Below, piece after piece: positions 8,255 to 18,024 of a stretch of DNA of 64,000 bases. Both the position numbers and the translations under genes were made by a program. Origin of the DNA: Hyphomicrobiales bacterium (lineage in GTDB: Bacteria > Pseudomonadota > Alphaproteobacteria > Rhizobiales > Xanthobacteraceae); assembly GCA_021730985.1 (NCBI GenBank), contig JAKFYI010000016.1, positions 62,001 to 126,000 of the forward strand. The letters are read 5' to 3'. The first letter of the stretch is position 1, and every line of letters starts with the position of its first letter. The notes below the pieces were generated by a model that was given only the letters and a program-made list of their open reading frames with translations, made no database searches and had not been told where the DNA came from.

Positions 8255-10780
8255 CTAGTACAGCCCGCCGGTGCCCGAGCGGATCTGCCGGTTCTGTTGC
8301 GGCGGGATGTAGCCCGGCGGCGCGCCGCCATCCTGGCCAGGCCCCGGTCCGAAGCCCTGCCCGCCCTGCTGTTCGGAAAAACCGATCACTGAATAGCTGT
8401 CCGGCGGCGCGGTGCCGGGCTTGAAGCCTTCGAGGATAACCCGTCCGCCCTCGCCGCCGCCGGCCACGCGCATGCCGGATTTGGCGTCAATGCGGATCAG
8501 CTTGATACCGGCCGGCACGCGGAACGGCACCGGCGGCTTGTCCTTGAGCGCCTCCTTGAAGAAGCTCGTAACAATCGGAGCGGCAAGACCGCCGCCGGTT
8601 GCGCGGTTGCCGATCTGGCGCGGCTTGTCGTAGCCAAGATAAAGGCCGACCGCGATGTCGGGAGAAAAGCCGACGAACCAGACATCCTTTTCGTCGTTGG
8701 TGGTGCCGGTCTTTCCGGCGATCGGCTTGCCGACCGAACGCACCACGGTCGCGGTGCCGCGCAGCACCACGCCTTCCATCATCGAGGTGATTTGGTACGC
8801 CGTCATGGCGTCGATCACCTGCTCGCGCTTATCGACCAACGTCGGTTCCGGCTGGTTGGCCCATTGCTTGGCGTTGCAGCCGCGACATTCCAACGAGTCG
8901 TGCTTGTAGACGGTGCGGCCGTAGCGGTCCTGGATGCGGTCGATGAAGGTCGGGATGATGCGCTTGCCGCCGTTGTCGAACATCGAATAGGCGGTGACCA
9001 TGCGCATCACGGTGGTCTCGCCGGCGCCCAGCGAATAGGACAGATAGGTCGGCAGGTTGTCGTACACGCCGAACCGCCTCGCGTATTCGGCGATCAGCGG
9101 CATGCCGACGTCCTGCGCAAGGCGCACGGTCATGGTGTTGCGCGACAATTCGATGCCGGTGCGCAGCGTCGAAGGACCGTAGTACTTTCCGGTTGAGTAG
9201 TTTTCAGGCCGCCATGGCGGCTGGCCGGGCCCCTGGTCGATCTCAATCGGCGCGTCCATCACGACAGTCGATGGCGTGTAGCCATTGTCGAGTGCGGCGG
9301 CATAGACGAACGGCTTGAACGACGAGCCCGGCTGGCGCATCGCCTGCGTCGCGCGATTGAACTGGCTCTGATCGAACGAGAAACCGCCGACCATGGCGAG
9401 CACGCGGCCGGTCCACGGATCCATCGCAACGATGGCGCCGGAGATTTCCGGCACCTGGCGCAGCCGCCAGGTCGTGTTGTCGCCTTGCGGCTCGACATAG
9501 ACGACGTCGCCGACTTCAAGCACCTGGCCGACGCGCGCCGGCACGCGGCCGCGCTGCGGCCCTTCGGCAGGCTTCGCCCATTTCACCGCGTCGAGCGGCA
9601 CAGTGCCCGTGGCGCGCTCCTTGCTCAGCGCGCCGCCGAGTTCGCGCGGCGGATAGAGGCCGACGCGCGCCGACTGGTCGCTGACTTCGAGCACCACGGC
9701 GAGACGCCACGGCGCCACGTCGGCGAGCTGTTTGACCTCGGCGAGCTTCACGCCCCAGTCACCCTCGGGCTTGAGCTTCTGCACCGGACCGCGCCAGCCC
9801 TGCGCCTCGTCGAATTTGACGAGACCTTCCACCAGCGCCTTGCGCGCCTCGCGTTGCAGCTTGGGATCGAGCGTGGTGCGAACCGAAAGGCCGCCTTCGT
9901 ACAGCGTCTTCTCGCCGTACTTGTCGTAGATCCAGCGGCGGACCTCTTCGGCGAAATAATCGGCTGCGAAGATATGCGCGCCGGTCGGACGCGCGGTGAC
10001 GGTGAGCGGCTCTTTCTTGAAGCGATCCGCGTCCGCGGTCTTCACCACGCCGGTGATGACCATCTGATCGACCACGTAGTTGCGCCGCTCGACCGCGCGC
10101 TCGCGGGCGCGGAACGGATGCAGGCTGCTCGGCGCCTTGGGCAGAGCCGCAAGATAGGCGGCTTCCGGCACCGTCAGTTCGTGAACCGACTTGTCGAAAT
10201 AGAGCAGCGAGGCCGCGGCAACGCCGTAGGCGCCAAGCCCGAGATAAATCTCGTTGAGGTAGAGCTCGAGAATCTTGTCCTTCGAATACGTCCGCTCGAT
10301 CTTGAGCGCGAGCAGCGCCTCCTTGATCTTGCGCGTGTAGGACACTTCATTGGTCAGCAGAAAATTCTTGGCAACCTGCTGCGTGATGGTCGAAGCGCCC
10401 TGCGGGCGGCGGCTGCTGCCGTAGTTCTGCACCAGCAGGAACGCTGCGCGCGCAATGCCTTGATAGTCGAGCCCGTTGTGGTCGTAGAAATTCTTGTCTT
10501 CCGCCGCGAGGAAGGCGTTGATCACCATCTTCGGCACCGCCTGGATCGGGATGTAGAGCCTGCGCTGGGTGGCGTACTCGGCCACCAGCGCGCCGTCGGT
10601 GGCGTGGACGCGCGTCATCACCGGCGGCTCGTAATCCTGTAGCTGCGAATAGTCCGGCAGATCCTTCGAGAAGTGCCAGAGCAGGCCCGCGCCAGCACCG
10701 ATCCCGACCAGGAACACGATCGTTCCGGCCGCGAAGAGAAACCCGAAGAAGCGCAGAAGAAGTCTCATCGCCGCATCCAT
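8255..10780 (-). CDS. mrcA: Penicillin-binding protein 1A (bifunctional transglycosylase/transpeptidase)
   Basis: The 841-residue class A PBP polymerises glycan strands and cross-links peptides in the periplasm. It has an N-terminal membrane anchor (about residues 10-35), then the GT51 domain with the catalytic Glu94 in EDKNFYDHNG, GASTITQQVAKN, and LELYLNEIYLG. An OB-like insert follows (about 330-450), then the transpeptidase domain with SxxK (Ser486 to Lys489 in GSSFKP), SRN at 546-548 and KTGT at 690-693. The C-terminal tail is Gly/Gln/Pro-rich. All catalytic motifs are intact. ATG at 10768 (MRLLLRFF) is an alternative start. The amidase gene lies upstream on the same strand, a pairing common in this order. 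Confidence 0.95.
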   Translation of the reverse strand: MDAAMRLLLRFFGFLFAAGTIVFLVGIGAGAGLLWHFSKDLPDYSQLQDYEPPVMTRVHATDGALVAEYATQRRLYIPIQAVPKMVINAFLAAEDKNFYDHNGLDYQGIARAAFLLVQNYGSSRRPQGASTITQQVAKNFLLTNEVSYTRKIKEALLALKIERTYSKDKILELYLNEIYLGLGAYGVAAASLLYFDKSVHELTVPEAAYLAALPKAPSSLHPFRARERAVERRNYVVDQMVITGVVKTADADRFKKEPLTVTARPTGAHIFAADYFAEEVRRWIYDKYGEKTLYEGGLSVRTTLDPKLQREARKALVEGLVKFDEAQGWRGPVQKLKPEGDWGVKLAEVKQLADVAPWRLAVVLEVSDQSARVGLYPPRELGGALSKERATGTVPLDAVKWAKPAEGPQRGRVPARVGQVLEVGDVVYVEPQGDNTTWRLRQVPEISGAIVAMDPWTGRVLAMVGGFSFDQSQFNRATQAMRQPGSSFKPFVYAAALDNGYTPSTVVMDAPIEIDQGPGQPPWRPENYSTGKYYGPSTLRTGIELSRNTMTVRLAQDVGMPLIAEYARRFGVYDNLPTYLSYSLGAGETTVMRMVTAYSMFDNGGKRIIPTFIDRIQDRYGRTVYKHDSLECRGCNAKQWANQPEPTLVDKREQVIDAMTAYQITSMMEGVVLRGTATVVRSVGKPIAGKTGTTNDEKDVWFVGFSPDIAVGLYLGYDKPRQIGNRATGGGLAAPIVTSFFKEALKDKPPVPFRVPAGIKLIRIDAKSGMRVAGGGEGGRVILEGFKPGTAPPDSYSVIGFSEQQGGQGFGPGPGQDGGAPPGYIPPQQNRQIRSGTGGLY

Positions 10781-10969
10781 CCCCGCCGAACCGCTGGGCG
10801 CCAGCCCGCCGATCAGCGACCTCGCCTACAACGCGACCACCGGCAAGCAGGCCCCCGGCGCACCGCCGCCAACGGACAGACTTCCAGCATACAGCAAAAC
10901 CGGCCGCCGTGCGTGAGCCTTCGAAAATCGCCAGTTTTTGTGGTCAAACTGAGGCTTCACGGCCCCTCC

Positions 10970-12199
10970 TCAGCGTGGCGCCGGCGGCGCGCCGGCGACC
11001 CGCGTGCTGAAGAACGTGTCCACCGCCTGGACGATGGATTTCGCGGTGCGGGCGCGCCACACGCCGGAGGTGAGCTGCTTGAGGTCCTCTTTGTTCGACA
11101 CATAGCCGAGCTCGACCAGCACGGACGGCACATCGGGGGCCTTCAGGACTTTGAAACCGGCCGACTTGAGCGGCTGTTTGTGCAAGCGCGCCACGTTCTT
11201 GAGTTCGCCGACCAGCGTCTTGGCGAAATGCATGGAAAATGTGCGGGTTTCGCGTTGCGCCAGATCGATCAAGATGTCCGCGACATCGCCCGGCTCATGC
11301 GACAGGTCGATGCCGGCGATCACATCGGCGCGGTTCTCAGCCTCGGCGAGACGTCCGGCCTCGGCATCGGAGGCGTTATCGGCCAGCGTGTAAATGGTGG
11401 CGCCCTGGGCGTCGCCCTCCACCCGGCGCAGCGCGTCGGCATGGATTGAGATCAACAACGCGGCCTGGCGCTGGCGGGCCAATTGAACGCGCTCTCCGAG
11501 CGCCACGAAGGTGTCGTCGGTGCGAGTCATCACCACGCGGTATTTGCCGGTTTTCTCGAGCTGATCGCGCAGCAGCAGGGCAAATTCGAGCACCAACGCC
11601 TTCTCGGTGATGTCGCCTCCCGCGGCGCGGGTGCCGTGGTCGATGCCGCCATGCCCCGGATCGACCACGATCACGGGGCGCGGATCGCTCTTGTCGCGCG
11701 GATCGCGGTCGAACTTGCGGGCGAGCGCGGGCGGCGGCTTGGTCTCGAGCGCCAGCGAACGCATGAACGTGTCGCGATCGACCGCGACCAGGTCGAGCAC
11801 CATGCGGGCCGGCTGGCCTCCGGCGGACTCCAGGACGAAAGCCTTATCGATGCGAACCGGCTTGGTCAGGTCGAGCACAATGCGGGAACCGCCCTGCATC
11901 ACCAGGCCGAACCGGTAGGCCTTGACGAGGCCGCGGCCGGTTTCGCCCGCCCGGGAAGGCAGTTTGAAGGTCACCTGCGGGATATCGACAACGACACGGT
12001 ACGGGTCCGCAAGCGTGAAGGCGCGCAATTCGATCTTCTGGGTGAGATCGACCACGAAGCGGACCTGATTCTCGTCGCCGCCGAGCCGTGAGTCGGTCGC
12101 AGCCGGGTAGCGGTCCAGGCCCTGGGCATGCGCCGCCGGTGCCGCGCCAGCCAGCGCGAGCAAAACAGCGATGACAGGGTTCATCGCTCGAATAGTCAC
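10970..12199 (-). CDS. amiC: N-acetylmuramoyl-L-alanine amidase with AMIN domain
   Basis: This periplasmic amidase of about 409 residues cuts the bond between MurNAc and the stem peptide, helping daughter cells separate. It has a signal peptide (NPVIAVLLALAGAAPAAHA), an AMIN domain at about residues 35-135 that binds the septal wall, and an Amidase_3 domain at about 185-400. The zinc and catalytic residues are visible in DPGHGG, the Glu of EKALVLEFA, SIHAD and VELGY. I chose GTG at 12199 because a GGAGGG site lies 8 bases upstream; ATG at 12184, directly before the signal peptide, has no good site. A frame extension to 12283 is open but unsupported. It is divergent from rne. Confidence 0.93.
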   Translation of the reverse strand: MTIRAMNPVIAVLLALAGAAPAAHAQGLDRYPAATDSRLGGDENQVRFVVDLTQKIELRAFTLADPYRVVVDIPQVTFKLPSRAGETGRGLVKAYRFGLVMQGGSRIVLDLTKPVRIDKAFVLESAGGQPARMVLDLVAVDRDTFMRSLALETKPPPALARKFDRDPRDKSDPRPVIVVDPGHGGIDHGTRAAGGDITEKALVLEFALLLRDQLEKTGKYRVVMTRTDDTFVALGERVQLARQRQAALLISIHADALRRVEGDAQGATIYTLADNASDAEAGRLAEAENRADVIAGIDLSHEPGDVADILIDLAQRETRTFSMHFAKTLVGELKNVARLHKQPLKSAGFKVLKAPDVPSVLVELGYVSNKEDLKQLTSGVWRARTAKSIVQAVDTFFSTRVAGAPPAPR

Positions 12200-12791
12200 G
12201 AATCCGACCCTCCAAAGCCTGATTACACCTTGAGGAAGAGAGGGTGAATCGGAACTTAACCTGGCGTCGGCAGGTGCCCTCATTGTGTGGTTTTTCAGAG
12301 ACTAGCTTGCCATTGGGTCGCGCCACCCGTAAGTAAGGGTGGTGCTCATGGTTGAGTATCCGGCTGAGCCGCGTTCGGGCCTCCGGCACGTCTGTTAAAG
12401 ACCCTCCCCGCGGGGACCGGCTTTGGCGGATGCCAGCGACCAGACTTGCCTGCGCTTCGGCGCGACAGGAACGGTCAGCGGAGCCCTTGTTGGACAGCCG
12501 GACTGCGCGGCGGGCGCGCGAGCGCCATTATAACCGCCGCCATCCGTGAGCACGCACGACCGGCTGCGCTTGGCGCTGCCGTCCGCAAACGGGTCGAGGT
12601 CATGCCCGAGCAAGTTTCCAGGTCCGGCCGGATTGCAGCTTTGAACAAGGCTGTCGCAATCGCGCCCCGGACACGAACGCCGCTTTGCGCGGCCTTGCGA
12701 CCCATCCTTTCCATGACAGATCAGGCAAGCCCGGCGCCGCGCCGACCCGCGTTGGCGGCTGCGTTCCGGCTTGCCCAAAAGAGACAGTTCA
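12200..12791. other. 592-base divergent intergenic region: amidase promoter and long rne leader
   Basis: No convincing gene was found here; open frames in the region overlap each other in several phases and look like GC-driven noise. It separates the divergent amidase and rne genes, so both promoters must be inside. The part next to rne has GC-rich inverted segments and would form a leader of up to several hundred bases. In E. coli the rne 5' leader is a target of RNase E autoregulation. A similar role here is inference from position only. Confidence 0.4.
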
Positions 12792-15700
12792 ATGGCCAAC
12801 AAAATGCTAATCGATGCGGCGCATCCCGAGGAGACCCGGGTCGTCGTTCTGCGCGGCAATCGAGTCGAAGAATTTGACTTCGAGACGGCGCAGCGAAAGC
12901 AGCTCCGCGGAAACATCTACCTTGCCAAGGTGACGCGCGTTGAGCCGTCGCTCCAGGCGGCGTTCGTCGAATACGGCGGCAACCGCCACGGCTTCCTGGC
13001 GTTTTCGGAAATCCACCCCGATTACTACCAAATCCCCGTTGCCGACCGGCAGGCGCTGATCGACGCGGATCAACGCGCGCAACGCGACTTCGACAGCGAA
13101 GAGGACGAGCAGCGCGGCGGCGGACGCGGCAGGCGCCGCGGCGGCGGACGCGACCATCGCAGGCGCCGCGAGCCCGACGACGCGGTTCGCAGCGAACCGG
13201 TCAACGGCGAGCAGCACGCCGGCGAGGACACGGTCCACGAAGCCTCCGACACCCCCGCGAGCGAACACGCGATGGGCGATGCGCCGCATGAGCCGCAAGC
13301 CGGGACACCAGCGGATGCGGCGGCCGAACATCATGCCGAGCCCGAACGTCACGCCGAGCCTGAGCGGCAGCCGGAGCCGATGACCGCGGAGACGTCCAAT
13401 CCGCCGGTTCCCGGCGAGGTCGGCACCGAAACCGTCGCCGCGGGCGAACAGCCGCGCGACAGCCAGCCGGATGAATTCCATGCCGCCGATGCGCCAGCCG
13501 GCGAAGTGGCTCCGGCAGGCGAAGACGGCGCACAGGCGGCAGCTTCGCACGACGATCACAACGGCCAAGACGAAGAGGAAGAGGTCGTCGAATCGGTCGG
13601 CGGCGCCGACGCGCTGGAGGAGGTGCCGGATCGCGCACCGCGCCATCACCGCCGCCCCTACAAAATTCAAGAGGTCATCAAGCGCCGCCAGGTGATGCTG
13701 GTGCAGGTCGTCAAGGAAGAGCGCGGCACCAAGGGCGCGGCACTGACCACCTATCTCTCGCTCGCCGGCCGCTATTGCGTCCTGATGCCCAACACCGCGC
13801 GCGGCGGCGGCATCAGCCGCAAGATCACCAGCGCCGACGACCGCAAGAAGCTTCGCGAGATTGCCGAGGATCTCGAGGTGCCGGAGGGCATGGGCGTGAT
13901 CCTGCGCACCGCAGGCGCCGCCCGCACCAAGGCCGAGGTCAAGCGCGACTTCGAATATCTGCTCCGGATCTGGGAGCAGGTTCGCGACCTGACGCTGAAA
14001 TCCACCGCGCCCACGCTCGTGTACGAGGAGGGATCGCTCGCCAAGCGCTCGATCCGCGACCTCTACAGCAAGGACATCGAGGAGATCGTGGTCGCAGGCG
14101 AGACAGGCTACCGCGACGCCAAGGAATTCATGCGCATGCTCATGCCGAGCCATGCGTCGAACGTGAAGCACTACAACGACAGCCAGCCGATCTTCACCCG
14201 CTACGGCATCGAGAGCCAGCTCGACGCGATGTTCTCGCCGACGGTGCAGCTCAAGTCCGGCGGCTACATCGTGATCAACCAGACCGAGGCGCTGGTCGCA
14301 ATCGACGTCAACTCGGGCCGTTCCACCCGCGAGCACCACATCGAGGACACCGCGGTCAAGACCAACTGCGAAGCGGCGGAGGAAGTCGCGCGCCAGCTCC
14401 GGCTGCGCGATCTTGCCGGCCTGATCGTCATCGACTTCATCGACATGGACGAGAAGCGCAACAACCGCACCGTCGAGCGGCGCATGAAGGACGCGCTGCG
14501 CAACGATCGCGCGCGCATCCAGGTCGGGCGCATCTCGCACTTCGGCCTGCTCGAAATGTCGCGCCAGCGCATCCGAACCTCGGTGCTGGAGAGCTCGACC
14601 GACAAGTGCCCGCACTGCGGCGGCACCGGGCACATGCGCTCGGTTTCCTCGGTGGCGTTGCAACTGCTGCGCGCCATCGAGGACGCGCTGCTCAAGGGCG
14701 CGACCCACAATCAGATCGTGCGCACGCGGCCCGAGATCGCGCTCTACGTGCTCAATCACAAGCGCGCGCATCTGATGGCGCTGGAACAGCGCTTTCGCAT
14801 TTCGATCGCCATCACTGCGGACGCGACCATCAGCGGCCAGCCCGGCTTCTCGATCGATCGCGGCGACCAAGTCATGACGCCGGAACAGGCCAAGGCGGTT
14901 GCCGCTCAGGCGCTTGCCTCGGCCCCTCCTCCGCTCGTCGAGGACGACGAGCCGGTCGCGATCGACGAGGAGGAGTTGGCCGACGAGAGCCACGACACGG
15001 TCCTGCAAGGCGACAGTTCGAATATTGAGGAAGTGGCCGACGACGAGCCGCGCGATTTCGGCGACGGCGCGCAGCCGCAGCCCTCGGGCGACCGCGAAGG
15101 CGGCCGGGGCCGCCGCCGCAGGCGGCGTGGCCGCGGCGGCGAACGCAGCGAGCGCGGTGAGCCGCGCGAGCGTCAGCCGTTCGCAGCCGGCAACGGCGAG
15201 CCGATCGCCGGTGACATCCAGGGTGACATGGCCGCGCAACAGGAGCCCGGCGAGTTCGCAGCCGGCGGCGAAGCGCCGGAAGGCGGCGGCGTGCCGCATC
15301 CGCGTGGCGAACCGAATGGTGACGGCGAGGCTCGCCGGCGCCGGCGGGGCCGCCGTGGCGGCCGCCGCAACCGGCGTGGCCGCGAGGATGGTCTTCCTGG
15401 CAACGGCAGCGGCGACCAGCAGCCGCACACCGACTTCCAGGGCGGCGACGCCGTCCACCAGGACAGCGACCAACCGCGTGAGCACAGCGAGGCGCGGCAA
15501 GAGCGCAAAGAAACGTACAACGAGCAGCCGGCCTACAATTCCGCGCCCGAGCCGGTCTATGTGCCGCGGCCGGAGCCCGTTGTCGCTGCTCCGCCCGCGC
15601 CACCTGCGGCGGCGCCCACCGAACCGCCGCGACGGCGCTCCACCGTCCGCGAGCCCGCGCCGGTCTTCGGCGGCAGCAGCGCCGAAGTCCCGATGCCGCC

Positions 15701-15812
15701 TCCGATGCCGGTGCCGGCGCCGGTGATCACCGAAGCAACCTCCGGCGAAGCGGAAAGCAAGCCGCGCCGGACCGGCTGGTGGGCCAAGCGTCTGTTGGGT
15801 GACAAGAGCTGA
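12792..15812 (+). CDS. rne: Ribonuclease E, alphaproteobacterial form with S1-domain insertion
   Basis: RNase E is the main endonuclease of mRNA decay and rRNA/tRNA processing and the scaffold of the degradosome. The 1006-residue protein has a split S1 domain: its first part covers about residues 30-95, then an insertion of roughly 195 residues (Arg/Gly-rich, then acidic and His-rich), then the second part from about Tyr290. The DNase I-like catalytic site follows, with Asp505 (VAIDVNSG) and Asp548 (VIDFIDMD), 43 residues apart as in E. coli (303 and 346). The zinc-link is Cys606/Cys609 in CPHCGGTGHM. The C-terminal third is disordered, with Arg-rich clusters (RRRRRGRGG) for RNA and partner binding, and ends RRTGWWAKRLLGDKS. 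ATG at 12792 gives the normal MANKMLIDA start. Confidence 0.95.
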   Translation: MANKMLIDAAHPEETRVVVLRGNRVEEFDFETAQRKQLRGNIYLAKVTRVEPSLQAAFVEYGGNRHGFLAFSEIHPDYYQIPVADRQALIDADQRAQRDFDSEEDEQRGGGRGRRRGGGRDHRRRREPDDAVRSEPVNGEQHAGEDTVHEASDTPASEHAMGDAPHEPQAGTPADAAAEHHAEPERHAEPERQPEPMTAETSNPPVPGEVGTETVAAGEQPRDSQPDEFHAADAPAGEVAPAGEDGAQAAASHDDHNGQDEEEEVVESVGGADALEEVPDRAPRHHRRPYKIQEVIKRRQVMLVQVVKEERGTKGAALTTYLSLAGRYCVLMPNTARGGGISRKITSADDRKKLREIAEDLEVPEGMGVILRTAGAARTKAEVKRDFEYLLRIWEQVRDLTLKSTAPTLVYEEGSLAKRSIRDLYSKDIEEIVVAGETGYRDAKEFMRMLMPSHASNVKHYNDSQPIFTRYGIESQLDAMFSPTVQLKSGGYIVINQTEALVAIDVNSGRSTREHHIEDTAVKTNCEAAEEVARQLRLRDLAGLIVIDFIDMDEKRNNRTVERRMKDALRNDRARIQVGRISHFGLLEMSRQRIRTSVLESSTDKCPHCGGTGHMRSVSSVALQLLRAIEDALLKGATHNQIVRTRPEIALYVLNHKRAHLMALEQRFRISIAITADATISGQPGFSIDRGDQVMTPEQAKAVAAQALASAPPPLVEDDEPVAIDEEELADESHDTVLQGDSSNIEEVADDEPRDFGDGAQPQPSGDREGGRGRRRRRRGRGGERSERGEPRERQPFAAGNGEPIAGDIQGDMAAQQEPGEFAAGGEAPEGGGVPHPRGEPNGDGEARRRRRGRRGGRRNRRGREDGLPGNGSGDQQPHTDFQGGDAVHQDSDQPREHSEARQERKETYNEQPAYNSAPEPVYVPRPEPVVAAPPAPPAAAPTEPPRRRSTVREPAPVFGGSSAEVPMPPPMPVPAPVITEATSGEAESKPRRTGWWAKRLLGDKS

Positions 15813-15816
15813 CGCG

Positions 15817-17871
15817 ATGCGCAGCCGCTTCGCCGATCGCGACGCGCAGGCGGCCATCGAACGCTATGCCCAATCGGGTATCGACCTTGCGCTGCGTGTT
15901 TACACCACACGTCTGCTCGGCGGCGATCCCAAGCTGGTCCTGCACGGCGGCGGCAACACGTCGGTCAAAACCCGGATGGCGGATCTCGCCGGCGAGGAAA
16001 TCGATGTGCTCTGCGTCAAGGGCACCGGCGCCAACATGGCCGACATCGAGCCCGCCGGCATTCCGGCGCTGCGGCTCGACGCATTGCTCAAACTGCGAGC
16101 CCGCGACGATATTTCCGACGAACAGATGGTGCGCCTGCTGCGCTCCAGCCTGATCGACCCCGCAGCACCCAACCCTTCCGTCGAGACGCTGTTGCACGCC
16201 TTCGTGCCGCGCAAGTTCGTCGATCACACCCACGCCACCGCGCTGCTCAGCCTGATCGACCAGCCGGACGGTGAAAAGCGCGCGCAGGATGCGTTCGCGG
16301 GGCGCGCCGGCATCGTTCCTTATTGCAGACCCGGATTCGGTCTCGCCAAGGCGGCGGCGAAGGTGTTCGACGCCGACCCGAAGGTGTCGGCGCTGATCCT
16401 GCACAAGCACGGCATCTTTACCTTCGGCGACGACGCGCGCGAAGCCTATGAACGCATGGTCGAGTTCGTCACCATCGCGGAAGAAAAATTGAAGTCCGGC
16501 CGGACGCCGGTGTTCGCGGCAGCGAAGCTGCCGCGGCAAATCGCCCCCTATACCGAAGTGGCGCCGCTGATCCGCGGCGCCGTCAGCGAACCCGATGCCG
16601 AGACCGAGGGCGCATGGCAGCGCCCGGTGCTGGAGTTTCGTGGCAGCGACGCCGTGCTTGGCTTCGTCAACGGCAAGGATCTCGCGCGCTATTCGCAGGC
16701 AGGCGTCATCACACCCGACCACACCATCCGCACCAGGCCGTGGCCGCTGATCGTGCCGCCACCCGAAGCCGGCAAGCTCGACGACTTCAAGCGCGGCCTG
16801 CGCGCCGCGGTTGCCGACTATGTCGCGCGCTATCGCGACTATTTCAAACGGCACAACGCACGCCACGGCCGCGTCAACACCATGGGCGCGCCCCTGCCCC
16901 GCATTGTGCTTGTGCCCGGGCTCGGCCTCTATGGCCTGGGCCACACCAAGCAGGACGCCATCGTCGCAGCCGATCTCGCGGAGAATGCGGTCGAAGCAAT
17001 CGCGGGCGCCGAGGCGATCGGACAATTCGAGGCCATCAGCGAAGCCGAGATGTTCGACTGCGAGTACTGGCCGCTCGAGCGCGCCAAGCTTGGCACGGCT
17101 AAAGGCCTGCCGCTGCACGGGCAAATCGCAGTGATCACCGGCGCTGGCGGCGCGATCGGAGCGGCGACCGCGAAAGCGTTCGCAGCGGCTGGCGCCGAGG
17201 TCGCGTTGCTCGACATCGACGCCCAGGCTGCGATGGAGCAAGCCAAGGCCATCGGCAGTTCGGCGGTTGCGTACAAATGCGACGTCACCGATGCGAACTC
17301 TGTCCGCGACGCATTCTCGCATGTGGTCGCGGCGTTCGGCGGCGTCGATATTCTGGTCTCCAACGCGGGTGCGGCATGGCAAGGCCGCATCGGCGAAGTC
17401 GATGAAGCGACGCTGCGCAAGAGCTTCGAGCTGAACTTTTTCGCGCACCAGAAAATGGCGCAGGCCGCGGTGAAAATCATGCTGGCGCAAGGCACCGGCG
17501 GATGCCTGCTGTTCAACGTGTCGAAGCAGGCCGTCAATCCGGGACCGAACTTCGGCCCCTATGGATTGCCCAAGGCGGCGACGCTGTTCCTGGTGCGGCA
17601 GTACGCGGTCGATTACGGCTCGGACGGCATCCGCGCCAATGCGGTGAACGCCGACCGCATCCGCTCCGGGCTGCTCACCGACGAATTCTTGAAGGAGCGC
17701 GCCAAGGCGCGCGGCGTGTCCGACAAGGACTACATGACCGGCAACCTGCTCGGCCGCGAGGTCACCGCCGATGATGTGGCGCAGGCCTTTCTCGCCCAGG
17801 CACTGGCGCTCAAGACCACCGCCGACGTCACCACCGTCGATGGCGGCAACATCGCAGCCGCCCTGCGCTAG
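15817..17871 (+). CDS. Bifunctional class II aldolase / short-chain dehydrogenase fusion
   Basis: This protein of about 684 residues has an N-terminal class II aldolase domain (residues about 10-230) with metal-site motifs HGGGNTS, DHTHATALL and HKHGIFTFG. A linker domain follows, then a C-terminal short-chain dehydrogenase (about 430-684) with the NAD-binding TGAGGAIG, NAG, and YxxxK in YGLPKAA. Fusions of this type (RhaD/RhaE-like) act in sugar breakdown, for example rhamnulose-phosphate cleavage and lactaldehyde oxidation; the true substrate cannot be read from the sequence. The ATG at 15817 is 4 bases after the rne stop; a GTG at 15799 would overlap rne. The tight spacing suggests read-through from rne, though the functions are unrelated. 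Confidence 0.88.
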   Translation: MRSRFADRDAQAAIERYAQSGIDLALRVYTTRLLGGDPKLVLHGGGNTSVKTRMADLAGEEIDVLCVKGTGANMADIEPAGIPALRLDALLKLRARDDISDEQMVRLLRSSLIDPAAPNPSVETLLHAFVPRKFVDHTHATALLSLIDQPDGEKRAQDAFAGRAGIVPYCRPGFGLAKAAAKVFDADPKVSALILHKHGIFTFGDDAREAYERMVEFVTIAEEKLKSGRTPVFAAAKLPRQIAPYTEVAPLIRGAVSEPDAETEGAWQRPVLEFRGSDAVLGFVNGKDLARYSQAGVITPDHTIRTRPWPLIVPPPEAGKLDDFKRGLRAAVADYVARYRDYFKRHNARHGRVNTMGAPLPRIVLVPGLGLYGLGHTKQDAIVAADLAENAVEAIAGAEAIGQFEAISEAEMFDCEYWPLERAKLGTAKGLPLHGQIAVITGAGGAIGAATAKAFAAAGAEVALLDIDAQAAMEQAKAIGSSAVAYKCDVTDANSVRDAFSHVVAAFGGVDILVSNAGAAWQGRIGEVDEATLRKSFELNFFAHQKMAQAAVKIMLAQGTGGCLLFNVSKQAVNPGPNFGPYGLPKAATLFLVRQYAVDYGSDGIRANAVNADRIRSGLLTDEFLKERAKARGVSDKDYMTGNLLGREVTADDVAQAFLAQALALKTTADVTTVDGGNIAAALR

Positions 17872-18024
17872 CCACGGCAATTTATTCTCGCAGCGATCCC
17901 CCGCTTGGAACGCCATGCTTTGCCGGGCCACCGCCGCGGCAGGGATCGATCGATCTCAGACACCCCCTTTTTCCGACCGCAGATCGCGCCTACGTTCATT
18001 GCAGAACGTCCCCAGGAGTCTTCC

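Noticed and set aside
12807-15857. A 1016-codon minus-strand open frame opposite rne
   Set aside because: RNase E on the plus strand has all catalytic motifs. The antisense product has low-complexity Arg/Ala/Val composition and no motif.
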